A stretch of DNA of 64,000 nucleotides from CAVSWT01 sp963731745 (GCA_963731745.1 CAVSWT010000023.1:124001-188000); one strand, 5' to 3'; shown: positions 8,857 through 18,459, numbered from the stretch's first letter. Notes: generated by a model from the letters alone, not told the origin. Numbers and translations: made by a program.

Positions 8857-10237
8857 ATGCTAAGCCAATTGCTTCAACCCGAAATAAAAGCCTTAATTGA
8901 TGAGCGTAAGCTTAGCACTTTAAAGGAGATTTTAAGTGAGTGGACACCCACCGATATTGCCGAACTGCTTTCAGAAATTTCAGAAAATGAACAAGCCATA
9001 CTTTTCAGGTTACTGCCAAATGAATTAGCTGCTGATACTTTTGAATACATGGAATTTGATACCCAGGTAAATTTATTAAAAGCCATGGGTAAAGAAGATG
9101 TAGCTAAAATACTTAACGAAATGTCTCCCGATGATCGTACTGCTTTATTGGAAGATTTACCGAGTTCCGCTGCCAAACAATTAATAATGCATCTTTCATT
9201 AAAAGAAAGAGAAATTGCTCAAACACTTTTAGGTTACCCGGAAAATAGTGTAGGACGTTTAATGACGCCGGATTATATTGCTGTTAAACCTAATTGGGAT
9301 ATGTACCAAACTTTAAGTCACATTAGGAAATTTGGGAAAGACAGCGAAACTTTAAGCGTAATATATGTAATAGATGAAAAAGGAAAATTGATTGATGATA
9401 TAAGAATTAGAGATATTATTTTATCTTCTCCAGAAAAAACAATTAACGATTTAATGGATGAAAATTTTGTAGATTTAGTTGTAACCGATGATCAGGAAAA
9501 AGCCGTACAAATATTTAAAAAATATGACAGAGTAGCATTGCCTGTAGTTGATCATTTTGGAGTACTCATCGGCATTGTAACAGTCGATGACGTTTTTGAT
9601 GTTGCGGAAGAAGAAGCTACCGAAGATATTCAAAAAATAGGCGGTGTTGAAGCATTGGAAGAAGCTTACTCAACAATTCCTCTTACTGCAATGCTAAAGA
9701 AGCGGGCAGGCTGGCTTAGGGTTACTTTTTATTGGCGAAATGTTTACTGCAACTGCAATGGGATTTTTTGAAAGTGAGATTCAAAGGGCACTTGTGTTAA
9801 GCATTTTTATCCCTCTTATTATTTCCAGCGGAGGTAATTCCGGATCCCAGGCATCAACATTAGTAATACGCGCATTATCATTAGGCGAAGTTACTTTAAA
9901 AGATTGGTTTTTCGTTTTCAAAAGGGAATTCATATCCGGCCTTCTGTTAGGTTTAATATTAGCGGCAATTGGTTTTTTGAGAATTACACTTTGGCAGGCT
10001 GTTGGCCATACTTATAAAGAGCATTGGGTATTAATTGGCCTAACGGTCAGTTTTTCTCTTATTGGCGTTGTGTTATGGGGGACTCTTTCGGGTTCAATGC
10101 TGCCTTTTATTTTAAAGAAATTGGGTGTGGATCCGGCAACATCTTCAGCGCCATTGGTAGCAACAATGGTGGATGTAACCGGTTTAATAATATATTTTTC
10201 AGTAGCAATGTTCATATTAAGCGGAACCCTGCTTTAA
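8857..10237 (+). CDS. mgtE: Magnesium transporter MgtE, one frameshift
   Basis: MgtE-family Mg2+ channel. The N-terminal superhelical domain occupies residues ~10-130 (repeats such as IAELLSEISENEQAILFRLLP), a CBS pair follows (~135-260, with VGRLMTPDYIAVK), then the plug helix and five membrane helices. The frame from 8857 runs off into WLRVTFYWRNVYC and stops at 9771. The frame opening at 9740 continues with MFTATAMGFFESEIQRALV through SGGNSGSQASTLVIRAL to a final membrane helix. Removing one A near 9724 joins them as WLRVLFIGEMFTATAMGFF. The total is then ~459 aa, normal for MgtE. The single clean +1 insertion and otherwise conserved sequence favour a sequence error over a dead gene. ATG 8857 follows a GGGAG Shine-Dalgarno. 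The leader 10238-10525 of the next operon is described separately. Confidence 0.85.
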
Positions 10238-10418
10238 AATTTTAATATAAAGATTTGACTAAAAATGATAAATATTATTATTAAATCTTACTTCTATTGC
10301 TCATTTCATTTGAAAATTGCAGAAATTTTAAATTATTAAATCCGGCATAAAATTTTCAGAGGAACAGAATTTTCTCTAAATTGCATGTTAAATTTTTCCA
10401 TTTAAAACCAAGGGATGA

Positions 10419-10490
10419 ACAGCTTAGCGGTAATAAATATCTGCTTATGTAACTAACTAAGCGAAGCTGTAAGCAGTATCGCAAAATATT
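10419..10490 (+). promoter_or_regulatory. Structured leader upstream of the polysaccharide operon
   Basis: ACAGCTTAGC (10419-10428) pairs with GCGAAGCTGT (10461-10470) with one mismatch. CTGCTTA (10441-10447), inside that loop, pairs with TAAGCAG (10470-10476) outside it, so the two stems can form an H-type pseudoknot or compete. The element GCGAAGCTGT-RAG followed by AAAATATTTA recurs at 43367-43390 before the second polysaccharide operon. A role in transcript elongation control of capsule genes is inference. Confidence 0.4.
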
Positions 10491-10525
10491 TAATTAGTGT
10501 TGAATTATAAACAAGAAGGAATAAA

Positions 10526-11818
10526 ATGAAATTATTGGAATCAATTCAAGATAAAACAGTAAAAATAGGAGTTATCGGCCTTGGCTATGTCGGCCTTCCG
10601 CTGGCTGTTGAATTCGGTAAAAAATATAATGTGATTGGCTTTGATATTAACGAGGAAAGAATAAAAGAGCTTAAGAAAGGGAAAGATAGAACCCTTGAGG
10701 TTTCAGCTGAAGAGCTTGAAGAATCAAAATTATTAACTTATTCAAGCGATCTCGATGAACTGGGTGAAGTAAATGTATATATAGTTACAGTTCCTACGCC
10801 GGTAGATGATTTTAAACGTCCCGACCTTACCCCCTTAATTAAAGCAAGTGAAACAGTAGGAAAAGTTTTAAAACCCGGTGACACAGTTATATATGAATCT
10901 ACTGTTTATCCTGGCTGCACTGAAGAAGATTGCGTGCCGGTGCTTGAAAAACAAAGCGGTTTAAAATTTAACAGAGATTTTTATTGCGGATATAGTCCTG
11001 AAAGAATAAATCCCGGCGATAAGGATCATAGAGTAAGTACAATTAAAAAAGTAGTGAGCGGAAGTCTGCCTGAAGTAGGTGATGCATTAAACGAATTGTA
11101 TAAAAGTATAATTACCGCCGGAACTCATTTAGCTCCATCAATAAAGGTTGCAGAAGCAGCAAAAGTGATCGAAAATTCACAACGTGATATTAATATTGCA
11201 TTCGTTAATGAACTTTCAAAATTATTTGATCTAATGAATATTGATACGTTTGATGTGCTTGAAGCAGCAGGAACAAAATGGAATTTTCTCCCGTTTCGGC
11301 CGGGTTTAGTTGGAGGCCATTGTATCGGTGTTGATCCGTATTACTTAACACACAAAGCAGTTAACCTTGGATATAATCCCGAAATTATTCTTGCCGGAAG
11401 ACGAATAAATGACGGTATGGGAGCGTTCATTGCTAATCAGTTAGTAAAACTGATGATTAAAAAAGAACACAAAATTAATAATTCGGATGTATTGGTTTTA
11501 GGAATTACATTTAAAGAAAATTGCCCTGATATTAGAAACTCAAAAGTAATTGATATAATTAAAGAACTAAAAGACTTCGGCTGCAATATCGATGTATACG
11601 ATCCATGGGCTGATGTAAAAGAAGTTAAACACGAATATGGACTTGATGTTATTAATGATTACTCAAAAGTGGAAAGCAAAAATTATCACGGGATAGTTTT
11701 GGCTGTAGCTCATGATAAATTCAAACAAATAAAATTTGATGAATTACGGAATAATGGTGCTGTTGTTTTTGATGTAAAAGGTATTGTAAATCGTGAACAT
11801 GTTGATAACCGTTTGTAG
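10526..11818 (+). CDS. wbpA: UDP-N-acetylglucosamine 6-dehydrogenase (WbpA/TviB type)
   Basis: NAD-dependent nucleotide-sugar dehydrogenase that oxidises UDP-GlcNAc (or UDP-GalNAc) C6 to the uronic acid. The N-terminal Rossmann motif GVIGLGYVGLPLA is at residues 14-26, the central domain follows, and the active site GGHCIGVDPYYL contains Cys266. The C-terminal UDP-binding domain includes GITFKENCPDIRNSK. The length of 430 aa and the phrase VPTPVDDFKRPDL match the WbpA/TviB group rather than UDP-glucose dehydrogenases. It is the first gene of an operon followed by an epimerase, a WbpB homologue and later WbpD and WbpI homologues, which supports UDP-GlcNAc as substrate and a UDP-ManNAc(3NAc)A-type product. 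The start ATG follows AGAAGGAA. Substrate assignment is inference from family and context. Confidence 0.88.
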   Translation: MKLLESIQDKTVKIGVIGLGYVGLPLAVEFGKKYNVIGFDINEERIKELKKGKDRTLEVSAEELEESKLLTYSSDLDELGEVNVYIVTVPTPVDDFKRPDLTPLIKASETVGKVLKPGDTVIYESTVYPGCTEEDCVPVLEKQSGLKFNRDFYCGYSPERINPGDKDHRVSTIKKVVSGSLPEVGDALNELYKSIITAGTHLAPSIKVAEAAKVIENSQRDINIAFVNELSKLFDLMNIDTFDVLEAAGTKWNFLPFRPGLVGGHCIGVDPYYLTHKAVNLGYNPEIILAGRRINDGMGAFIANQLVKLMIKKEHKINNSDVLVLGITFKENCPDIRNSKVIDIIKELKDFGCNIDVYDPWADVKEVKHEYGLDVINDYSKVESKNYHGIVLAVAHDKFKQIKFDELRNNGAVVFDVKGIVNREHVDNRL

Positions 11819-11843
11819 TATTTTATAATAATAAAAGTAACCA

Positions 11844-12854
11844 ATGAAAAAAATATTAGTTACCGGTGCTGCCGGATTTATAGGTTTTCATCTTTGCCGA
11901 AAGCTTTTAAAAAACGGCTGGCAAGTGGTTGGACTTGATAACCTAAATGAATATTATGATGTAAATCTAAAACATGGCCGTTTAGATCAGCTGCTTCCAG
12001 AACAAAATTTTTCTTTTAAGAAAATAAATTTAGAAGATAAAGATGATATCTTGAAATTATTTAATGAAGAAAAATTTGAATATGTTGTAAACTTAGCAGC
12101 TCAGGCTGGAGTAAGATATTCATTAGTTAATCCATATGCATATATCGAGAGCAATATAAACGGATTCATAAATATATTGGAGGGCTGCAGAAGCATAAAA
12201 GTTAAGCATCTAGTATACGCATCTTCAAGTTCAGTCTACGGCGCAAATACCAAAATGCCTTTCTCCGTTCATCATAATGTCGATCATCCTGTTTCTCTTT
12301 ATGCGGCAACAAAAAAGTCAAATGAATTAATGGCGCATACTTATTCTAATCTCTATAATATTCCTACAACTGGCTTAAGATTTTTTACTGTGTATGGCCC
12401 ATGGGGAAGGCCTGATATGGCATTATTCCTTTTCACAAAAGCTATACTTAACGGTGAGACTATAGATGTTTTTAATAATGGAAAGATGAGAAGAGATTTC
12501 ACTTATGTTGATGATATAGTACAGGGAGTTTATAGATTGATTTCTAAAATCCCCGAGCCAAATCCTGATTGGGATAGCGAAGACCCCGATAGTGCAACAA
12601 GTTTTGCTCCTTACCATCTTTTTAATATCGGCAATAATAAACCCGTTGAGTTGATGAAATTTATAGAAGTGCTGGAAAATAAATTGAATAAAAAAGCCAT
12701 TAAGAATTTCCTTCCATTGCAGCCCGGCGATGTTCCGGCAACTTATGCAGATGTTCAAGATTTAGTTAACTCGGTTGATTTCAAACCGAATACTAATATC
12801 GAAGATGGGATTTCCAATTTTGTGGATTGGTACCGTGAATATTATAAGGTTTAA
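11844..12854 (+). CDS. NAD-dependent epimerase, UDP-glucuronate 4-epimerase-like
   Basis: Short-chain dehydrogenase-type nucleotide-sugar epimerase of 336 aa. The Rossmann motif TGAAGFIGFHL is at the N-terminus, LAAQAGVRYSL (~84-94) and SSSSVYGANTKMPF (~126-139) mark the active site, and YAATKKSNE carries the catalytic Tyr-Lys pair. VGLDNLNEYYD near residue 32 and the long insertion after GVYRLISKIPEP are typical of UDP-glucuronate 4-epimerases (CapI/LspL group). The product could be UDP-galacturonate or, given the WbpA neighbour, an epimer of UDP-N-acetyl-hexosaminuronate. It starts 25 bp after the upstream dehydrogenase, so it is in the same operon. The precise substrate is not decidable from sequence. 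Confidence 0.85.
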   Translation: MKKILVTGAAGFIGFHLCRKLLKNGWQVVGLDNLNEYYDVNLKHGRLDQLLPEQNFSFKKINLEDKDDILKLFNEEKFEYVVNLAAQAGVRYSLVNPYAYIESNINGFINILEGCRSIKVKHLVYASSSSVYGANTKMPFSVHHNVDHPVSLYAATKKSNELMAHTYSNLYNIPTTGLRFFTVYGPWGRPDMALFLFTKAILNGETIDVFNNGKMRRDFTYVDDIVQGVYRLISKIPEPNPDWDSEDPDSATSFAPYHLFNIGNNKPVELMKFIEVLENKLNKKAIKNFLPLQPGDVPATYADVQDLVNSVDFKPNTNIEDGISNFVDWYREYYKV

Positions 12855-12885
12855 TTATTAAATATACTTCATTCGATGTTACTAT

Positions 12886-13830
12886 ATGAAAAATTTCGCA
12901 ATTACCGGTGTAGCTGGCTACATAGCTCCGCGACACCTTCAAGCTATTAAAGATACAAATAACACTCTAATCGCCGCAGTTGACCCGCATGATTCAGTGG
13001 GAATTTTGGATAGATACTTTCCAAATGTAAGCTTCTTTACTGAGTTTGAAAGATTTGACAGGCATCTCGAAAAATTAAGGCGCAAAACGGAAGACAGGCA
13101 TGTTCATTATTTAACAATTTGTTCTCCTAATAATTTACATGATGCACATATAAGGCTTGCGTTAAGAATCGGCGCTGATGCAATTTGTGAAAAACCTCTG
13201 GTGCTTAATCCATGGAACCTTGATGCATTGCAGGAATTAGAAAATGAATCCGGAAAAAAAATTTATACCATTTTGCAGCTTCGTGTACATCCAAGCATAA
13301 TCGAATTGAAGAAAAAGCTTTCTGCTGAATCAAACAATAAAAAGCATGAGGTTGATTTAACCTATATTACTTCCCGCGGAGTTTGGTACGACTATTCATG
13401 GAAGGGATTAATAGAAAAGTCCGGCGGTATTGCTACAAATATAGGCATTCACTTTTATGATTTATTAATCTGGCTTTTTGGTGATGTGCAGATTAATGAA
13501 GTTCATCTCATGGAAAAGAAACGTGCCTCAGGATTTATTGAGCTGCAGAATGCGAATGTCAGATGGTTCCTTTCAATAGATAAAAATGATTTACCTAGTG
13601 AAGAAAGCAATAGTGGAAAAACTACCTTTCGTTCTATATCTGTCGATGGTGAAGAAATTCAATTCAGTGAAGGCTTTACAGACTTGCATACAAGGGTTTA
13701 TGAAGAAACAATAAACGGCAATGGTTTTGGTATTGAAGATGCCCGTCCTTCCATTAAATTAGTACAAGACATCCGTCAAAAAAAAATAACCGGCAACAAA
13801 GATAATTTTCATCCTTATTTGTTGAAATAA
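12886..13830 (+). CDS. wbpB: UDP-GlcNAcA 3-oxidase, WbpB/WlbA family
   Basis: Gfo/Idh/MocA-family oxidoreductase that in the Pseudomonas/Bordetella pathway oxidises UDP-GlcNAc uronic acid at C3, preparing it for transamination. The N-terminal NAD-binding fold starts ITGVAGYIAPRHLQAI (residues ~5-20), with ICSPNNLHDAHI near 84-95 and the EKPL signature (CEKPLVLNPWN) near 103-113. The specific pattern GYIAPRHL and the C-terminal WlbA-type domain with GGIATNIGIHFYDLL distinguish it from other Gfo/Idh members. The length of 314 aa is normal. It is flanked by WbpA-type, WbpD-type and WbpI-type genes, giving four of the five steps to UDP-ManNAc(3NAc)A in one stretch; the matching WbpE-type gene is at 63 kb. 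Confidence 0.88.
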   Translation: MKNFAITGVAGYIAPRHLQAIKDTNNTLIAAVDPHDSVGILDRYFPNVSFFTEFERFDRHLEKLRRKTEDRHVHYLTICSPNNLHDAHIRLALRIGADAICEKPLVLNPWNLDALQELENESGKKIYTILQLRVHPSIIELKKKLSAESNNKKHEVDLTYITSRGVWYDYSWKGLIEKSGGIATNIGIHFYDLLIWLFGDVQINEVHLMEKKRASGFIELQNANVRWFLSIDKNDLPSEESNSGKTTFRSISVDGEEIQFSEGFTDLHTRVYEETINGNGFGIEDARPSIKLVQDIRQKKITGNKDNFHPYLLK

Positions 13831-13873
13831 TTATTAAATTCTACTCTATAAATAAAAAAAGAGAATCGTATTA

Positions 13874-14386
13874 ATGAAATACTTTATTATGCTATTAATT
13901 GTAATAGCCGTTCAGTCTTCATTTGCACAAGACAAAGATGTACAAATAGGAAGCAGCCTCAATCCGCGTTTAACTAGTCAAGGTGGTTTTTTTGATTATT
14001 CAGATCCGGAAGCAGTAAATATCAAAGTATCCGTGTGGGGATTTGTAAAATTTCCTGGAAAGTATGTTATTCCCGAATACAGCAACCTGAGCGATTTGCT
14101 GTCTTATGCCGGCGGCCCAACGGATGATGCACATCTTGATGATTTAAGATTATTTAGAAATAAATCTGATTCAACCCAGGAGTTGATTAAATTTGATTAC
14201 AATGATTTATTGTGGGAAGATAATCTATCTAAGGAAATTAAAAATCCCAAGCTTCTAGCAGGGGATATGGTAATGGTAGCCGGTACGCAAAGACTTTATG
14301 CAAGAGATTATGTATCACTTACTGTTTCTGTTTTATCTGCATTAATCTCATTATCAATTTTAATATTGAACATAACTAGAAATTAG
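13874..14386 (+). CDS. SLBB-domain periplasmic protein
   Basis: A 170-residue exported protein. Residues 1-19 (MKYFIMLLIVIAVQSSFAQ) form a signal peptide, residues ~52-120 contain one SLBB domain (VSVWGFVKFPGKYVIPEYSN, LSDLLSYAGGPTDDAHLDDLRLFR) and residues ~148-168 form a C-terminal membrane helix. SLBB domains occur in polysaccharide export (Wza-type) proteins, but the Poly_export domain is absent and the protein is far shorter than Wza. It is more likely a membrane-anchored accessory to the Wzc-like kinase that begins 12 bp downstream. No full Wza-type outer-membrane exporter is visible in the window. Confidence 0.8.
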   Translation: MKYFIMLLIVIAVQSSFAQDKDVQIGSSLNPRLTSQGGFFDYSDPEAVNIKVSVWGFVKFPGKYVIPEYSNLSDLLSYAGGPTDDAHLDDLRLFRNKSDSTQELIKFDYNDLLWEDNLSKEIKNPKLLAGDMVMVAGTQRLYARDYVSLTVSVLSALISLSILILNITRN

Positions 14387-14398
14387 GATTAGTAAGCA

Positions 14399-16657
14399 AT
14401 GAATAATAAGAATGTAAGTACACAGGATGTCGAATCTAACTCTCTAAAAGATTATATAAATTTATTAAGAAATAATATTCTTCCTGTCGCCATTATAACT
14501 ATTGCGTGCCTTGCAACATCAATTTTTTATGCTGTGAATTCCAAAAATATTTATCGGGCAGTAACTATGCTCAAAATTTCTCAGCCCCAGGGAAATATAT
14601 TGGAATCTCCTTTAATGCCTGATTTTCAGGATTTTGGAAGCGACAGATTTGTAGCGAATGAAATAGAAATTTTAAAGAGTTACAATTTACGGGAAAGAGT
14701 TGCTAAAGCCTTGATAGACAGTTTCACTGTCAGCGCAAATCAGGACAGCTTTTATTTGATAATGGATAATAATTCTAATTTCGGTCAAAAGAAAAAAGAG
14801 ATACGATCCGTTACATCTCTCGCGGAATTGCTGGAAAAGAAAGTTTCAATTGATCAAAAAAGAGGATTGGATATCGTTGAAATTTCCTGTGAATCACCAT
14901 CTCCCCACGAAGCATCATTAATCGCAAATATTTATGCCAAACAGTACAAGATTTTCAACCTTGAAGTAAATAGAAATCAGCTAACCGGCGTAAAAGATTT
15001 TCTTCTCCAGCAGAAAAATGAAAAGCAGCAGCAGTTAAATAATGCCGAAGAAACATTAAGATCATTCCAGGAAAAAGGCGGAGTGATAGCTTTAGACGAG
15101 CAGGCAAAATCTTTAATTGATCAATTATCCCAATTTGATGCCCAAAAAAATGCCGCGCAGATTGAATTAGAAGCCTCTAATAAAGTATTATCTCAATATA
15201 AATCCGTTCTAGAAAAACAGAATCCAAAACTTGCAGATTACCTGGAAGGATTAAAATCAGAAGCATACTTTAAATCATTGCAGGATCAATTAGCCAGGCT
15301 GGAAACCAATAAAGATTTAGCTCTTTCCACAGAAAATGCTAAGGTTAATAAAACTGAGGCAATAAAAGAGTATGATAAAAAAATTGCGGACATTAAAGCT
15401 AAGCTGAATGATAAAATTGAAGTAATTAAATCCAGCATATTTGCCAGCAGTCCGGATGAAATAAAAGATCTCACCCAAAAAATTATTGATGAGCAGATAA
15501 AAAATCAAACTTTAGTAGTGACTGTTTCCGAGCTGAAAAAAATTGTTGATCAATACGAACAGAAATTTAATCAGCTGCCTAAGACCTCAATTGAATTAGC
15601 AAGATTTCAAAGGCAGCGGGAATCACTCGAAAAGCTTTATACATTGCTCGAGGAGAAATACCAGGAAGCTCTGATTAATGAACAGTCACAGCCGGGAAAT
15701 GTACTTATAATTGATAACGCAAGGAAGCCGGATAAACCCTCTAAACCAAATAGATTATTAATTGTGTTAATCGGGTTTGTAATGGGATTTGGACTTGCCT
15801 TTGGATATGTTTTCCTGAAAAACTATTTCGACAATACGGTTAAAACTCCTGAAGATATCCAGCACAGAAATATTAATGTTTTAACCTGGATTCCCCCAAT
15901 CGAATGGCTGAATAAAAGCAATGGGCATAAAGAAAGCGAGTTGATTGTAGCAGACAGGCCTGATTCAATTCCAAGCGAAGCTTTCCGTGCATTGAGAACC
16001 AGAGTTCAGTTTTCACGCCTTGGCGAGAATGCAATAAAAATGATATTAGTAAGTTCTTGCGCACCGCAGGAAGGAAAGACATTAATAAGTTCGAACCTTG
16101 CCGCCAGCTTTGCACAGTCAAGCAAAAAAACTTTAATCATTGACTGCGATTTAAGAAAACCGAGATTGCATTCGGTATTTAATGCAAAAAGATTCCCGGG
16201 GATAATTGATTATTTCTTCGGGCATGCAACTTTAAAAGAGATTACAAAGAGTACGCAAATTCCTAATCTTCATTTTATTACGGCAGGAACTATTCCGCCA
16301 AACCCATCCGAGATGCTTGAATCTAAAGAAATGAAAAATTTCTTGAATGAAATGAGAGATTTGTATGATATAATCGTATTGGATTCTCCACCGATTGTCG
16401 CAGTAACAGATTCTGAAATCCTTTCACGAAGAGTTGATGCATCAATACTTGTTATTAATTCTGAATCAACTGAAACTGAGTTAATGCAGAAGTCAGTTGA
16501 TTTACTTAGGAATGATGGAAATACCTTTATAGGAACCGTACTTAATAACTTTACTTACCGTTACGGCTACGGATCATACTACAAGTATTATTATGCATAT
16601 TCACATGATGATGCTACACGGATGAAACATAAAACGAAATCTAAAGAAAAATCCTAA
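14399..16657 (+). CDS. Wzc-like polysaccharide co-polymerase / tyrosine kinase
   Basis: A 752-residue inner-membrane protein combining a Wzz chain-length domain with a bacterial tyrosine (BY) kinase. Order: Wzz domain with first membrane helix near residues 28-46; long periplasmic coiled coil and GNVR region (~190-440); second membrane helix ~455-475 (LLIVLIGFVMGFGLAFGYVFL); cytoplasmic kinase with Walker A SSCAPQEGKT (~550-561), Walker A' LIIDCDLRKPR (~578-588) and Walker B DIIVLDSPP (~656-664). The C-terminal tyrosine cluster YRYGYGSYYKYYYAY (~719-733) is the usual autophosphorylation tail. It regulates chain length and export in Wzy-dependent polysaccharide synthesis. It lies directly behind the SLBB gene and just ahead of the WbpD homologue. 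Confidence 0.93.
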   Translation: MNNKNVSTQDVESNSLKDYINLLRNNILPVAIITIACLATSIFYAVNSKNIYRAVTMLKISQPQGNILESPLMPDFQDFGSDRFVANEIEILKSYNLRERVAKALIDSFTVSANQDSFYLIMDNNSNFGQKKKEIRSVTSLAELLEKKVSIDQKRGLDIVEISCESPSPHEASLIANIYAKQYKIFNLEVNRNQLTGVKDFLLQQKNEKQQQLNNAEETLRSFQEKGGVIALDEQAKSLIDQLSQFDAQKNAAQIELEASNKVLSQYKSVLEKQNPKLADYLEGLKSEAYFKSLQDQLARLETNKDLALSTENAKVNKTEAIKEYDKKIADIKAKLNDKIEVIKSSIFASSPDEIKDLTQKIIDEQIKNQTLVVTVSELKKIVDQYEQKFNQLPKTSIELARFQRQRESLEKLYTLLEEKYQEALINEQSQPGNVLIIDNARKPDKPSKPNRLLIVLIGFVMGFGLAFGYVFLKNYFDNTVKTPEDIQHRNINVLTWIPPIEWLNKSNGHKESELIVADRPDSIPSEAFRALRTRVQFSRLGENAIKMILVSSCAPQEGKTLISSNLAASFAQSSKKTLIIDCDLRKPRLHSVFNAKRFPGIIDYFFGHATLKEITKSTQIPNLHFITAGTIPPNPSEMLESKEMKNFLNEMRDLYDIIVLDSPPIVAVTDSEILSRRVDASILVINSESTETELMQKSVDLLRNDGNTFIGTVLNNFTYRYGYGSYYKYYYAYSHDDATRMKHKTKSKEKS

Positions 16658-16678
16658 ATTAAAAACTGATAGAAATTT

Positions 16679-17266
16679 ATGTCGGATAATAATTTTTATA
16701 TTGATAAACATGCCGTAGTCGACGAAAACGTATCAATAGGCGAAGGTTCAAAGATATGGCACTTTTCTCATGTTCAATCTGGTGCAAAAATCGGAAAGAG
16801 CTGCGTGATAGGGCAGAATGTAAATATTGGAAATAATGTTACAATCGGAAATTTTGTAAAGATCCAGAATAATGTATCTGTTTATGAAGGAGTCACTCTA
16901 GAGGATTATGTTTTTTGCGGCCCTTCAATGGTATTCACAAATATCTTAAATCCGCGCTCCAAATATCCTCAAGTTGGTGCCAAATATTACATCAATACTC
17001 TTGTGAAAGAGGGTGCTTCACTTGGAGCTAATTGTACTATCGTATGCGGAAATACAATCGGCCGTTTTGCAATGGTGGGTGCCGGTTCAGTTGTTACAAA
17101 AGATATTCCTGATTTTGCTTTGGTTGTTGGAAATCCCGCTAAAATCATCGGCTGGTATTCTGAAGCCGGATTCAAGCTGGATTTTAAAAACAGCAATGAA
17201 GCATCTTGTGAAAAGTCAGGTAAAATATATAGGCTTGAAGACGGAATAGTAAAAGAGATTCAATAA
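16679..17266 (+). CDS. wbpD: WbpD-like N-acetyltransferase
   Basis: Left-handed beta-helix acetyltransferase of 195 aa, expected to acetylate the 3-amino group of UDP-GlcNAc3NA in the WbpA-B-E-D-I pathway. Hexapeptide repeats run from ~residue 10 to 145 (VVDENVSIGEGSKIWHFSHV, IGQNVNIGNNVTIGNFVKIQ, VCGNTIGRFAMVGAGSVVTK). NVSVYEGVTLEDYVFCGPSMVFTN is characteristic of WbpD/WlbB. The C-terminal extension includes YRLEDGIVKEIQ. The acetyl acceptor is inferred from neighbours, notably the WbpB and WbpI homologues. It is the last gene before two strong hairpins, so it probably ends the first operon. Confidence 0.85.
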   Translation: MSDNNFYIDKHAVVDENVSIGEGSKIWHFSHVQSGAKIGKSCVIGQNVNIGNNVTIGNFVKIQNNVSVYEGVTLEDYVFCGPSMVFTNILNPRSKYPQVGAKYYINTLVKEGASLGANCTIVCGNTIGRFAMVGAGSVVTKDIPDFALVVGNPAKIIGWYSEAGFKLDFKNSNEASCEKSGKIYRLEDGIVKEIQ

Positions 17267-17268
17267 AT

Positions 17269-17299
17269 AAACCCAATTTCTTTTAAAGAAATTGGGTTT
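17269..17299 (+). terminator. Strong hairpin after wbpD
   Basis: Perfect inverted repeat with arms AAACCCAATTTCTTT (17269-17283) and AAAGAAATTGGGTTT (17285-17299), just after the wbpD stop. It is likely an intrinsic or processing hairpin, although the following T-tract is poor. Confidence 0.6.
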
Positions 17300-17340
17300 A
17301 CGAATAAGACTTTATCTTTTAGCAAGAAAATAATTTAATT

Positions 17341-17370
17341 AAGACGCTCCACCGGAGCGTCTTTACATTT
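17341..17370 (+). terminator. Second hairpin before wbpI
   Basis: Stem AAGACGCTCC (17341-17350), loop ACC, stem GGAGCGTCTT (17354-17363), followed by TTACATTT. This 10-bp GC-rich stem is stable and lies 32 bp before the wbpI start. GACGCATC-type hairpins elsewhere in the window suggest it may also belong to a repeat family. Confidence 0.55.
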
Positions 17371-17394
17371 AAAAACCACACTAAATAAATCCAA

Positions 17395-18459
17395 ATGAAA
17401 ATAGTTTCTATAGTCGGCGCCCGGCCGCAATTTATTAAATACGGGCCTCTCGGTAAAAAGCTGAAAGAGAATTTCGACGAGATATTGATTCATACAGGGC
17501 AGCATTACGATGAGAAAATGTCAGACCTGCTATTCAGGGATTTAGAAATTCCAAAACCGGAAATAAATCTCGAGATCGGATCTCATTCTCACGGCAGGCA
17601 GACAGCATTAATGCTGGAAGGAATTGAAAAAGTTTTATTAGATAGAAAACCGGATCTAGTCATAGTTTTCGGCGATACAAATTCAACAATAGCCGGATCA
17701 CTTGCTGCATCAAAGCTGCATATAAAAGTAGCGCATGTTGAAGCAGGCTTGCGCAGCTTTAATAAATTTATGCCCGAGGAAATAAATAGAATTTTAACAG
17801 ACCATTGTTCGGATTATTTATTATGCCCCACTGAGAATGCTATTGAAAATTTAAAAGATGAAAATGTGAATGAAGGAGTTTATTTTACCGGCGATATTAT
17901 GCTTGAAGCTTATAACCAAAATAAAAGCATCGCAGAAAATAAATCCTCTGTTCTTAAAGACCTGAAGCTTGAAGGGGCAGACTATTTCCTTGCAACAATT
18001 CACCGCGCAGAAAATACAGATGATTTGAATAATCTAACCCATATATTTAATGCTTTCAAAGAAATAAACAAAAAGATAATACTTCCACTTCATCCAAGAA
18101 CTAAAAAAATTATTTCACAGAATAACGTTAGTATAAGTTCCAATATTGTTATCATTGAACCGGTGGGATATTTGGATATGATAATGCTGCTAAATAACTG
18201 CAGCAAAGTTCTAACGGACAGCGGAGGCTTGCAGAAGGAAGCTTTCTTTGCAAAGAAGTGCTGCGTCACTCTTCGTAATGAAACAGAGTGGGTTGAAACT
18301 GTTGATGCAAATGCAAATGTGCTTGTCGGGACAAATAAAAATAAAATTGTACATGAAGCATTAAAAAGCAGCAGTATAAATTTTGATGAAATTAAATCGC
18401 CTTTTGGTGATGGAAATACAAGTCAAATTATTAGTGATATAATTAAAAACTCTCTGTGA
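17395..18459 (+). CDS. wbpI: UDP-GlcNAc3NAcA 2-epimerase (WbpI-like)
   Basis: Non-hydrolysing UDP-GlcNAc 2-epimerase family protein of 354 aa. Motifs: VGARPQFIKYGPL at the N-terminus, HTGQHYDEKMSD near residues 32-43, FGDTNSTIAGSLAA (~88-101), HVEAGLRSFNKFMPEEINR (~109-127) and TDSGGLQKEAFFAKK (~276-290). The sequence (EIPKPEINLEIGSHSHGRQTALMLEGIEKVL) is closer to the WbpI/WlbD group than to WecB. With WbpA, B and D homologues upstream it would convert UDP-GlcNAc3NAcA to UDP-ManNAc3NAcA. A second, more WecB-like paralogue follows at 19163, separated by a repeat-borne GxxExxY gene. Confidence 0.85.
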   Translation: MKIVSIVGARPQFIKYGPLGKKLKENFDEILIHTGQHYDEKMSDLLFRDLEIPKPEINLEIGSHSHGRQTALMLEGIEKVLLDRKPDLVIVFGDTNSTIAGSLAASKLHIKVAHVEAGLRSFNKFMPEEINRILTDHCSDYLLCPTENAIENLKDENVNEGVYFTGDIMLEAYNQNKSIAENKSSVLKDLKLEGADYFLATIHRAENTDDLNNLTHIFNAFKEINKKIILPLHPRTKKIISQNNVSISSNIVIIEPVGYLDMIMLLNNCSKVLTDSGGLQKEAFFAKKCCVTLRNETEWVETVDANANVLVGTNKNKIVHEALKSSSINFDEIKSPFGDGNTSQIISDIIKNSL

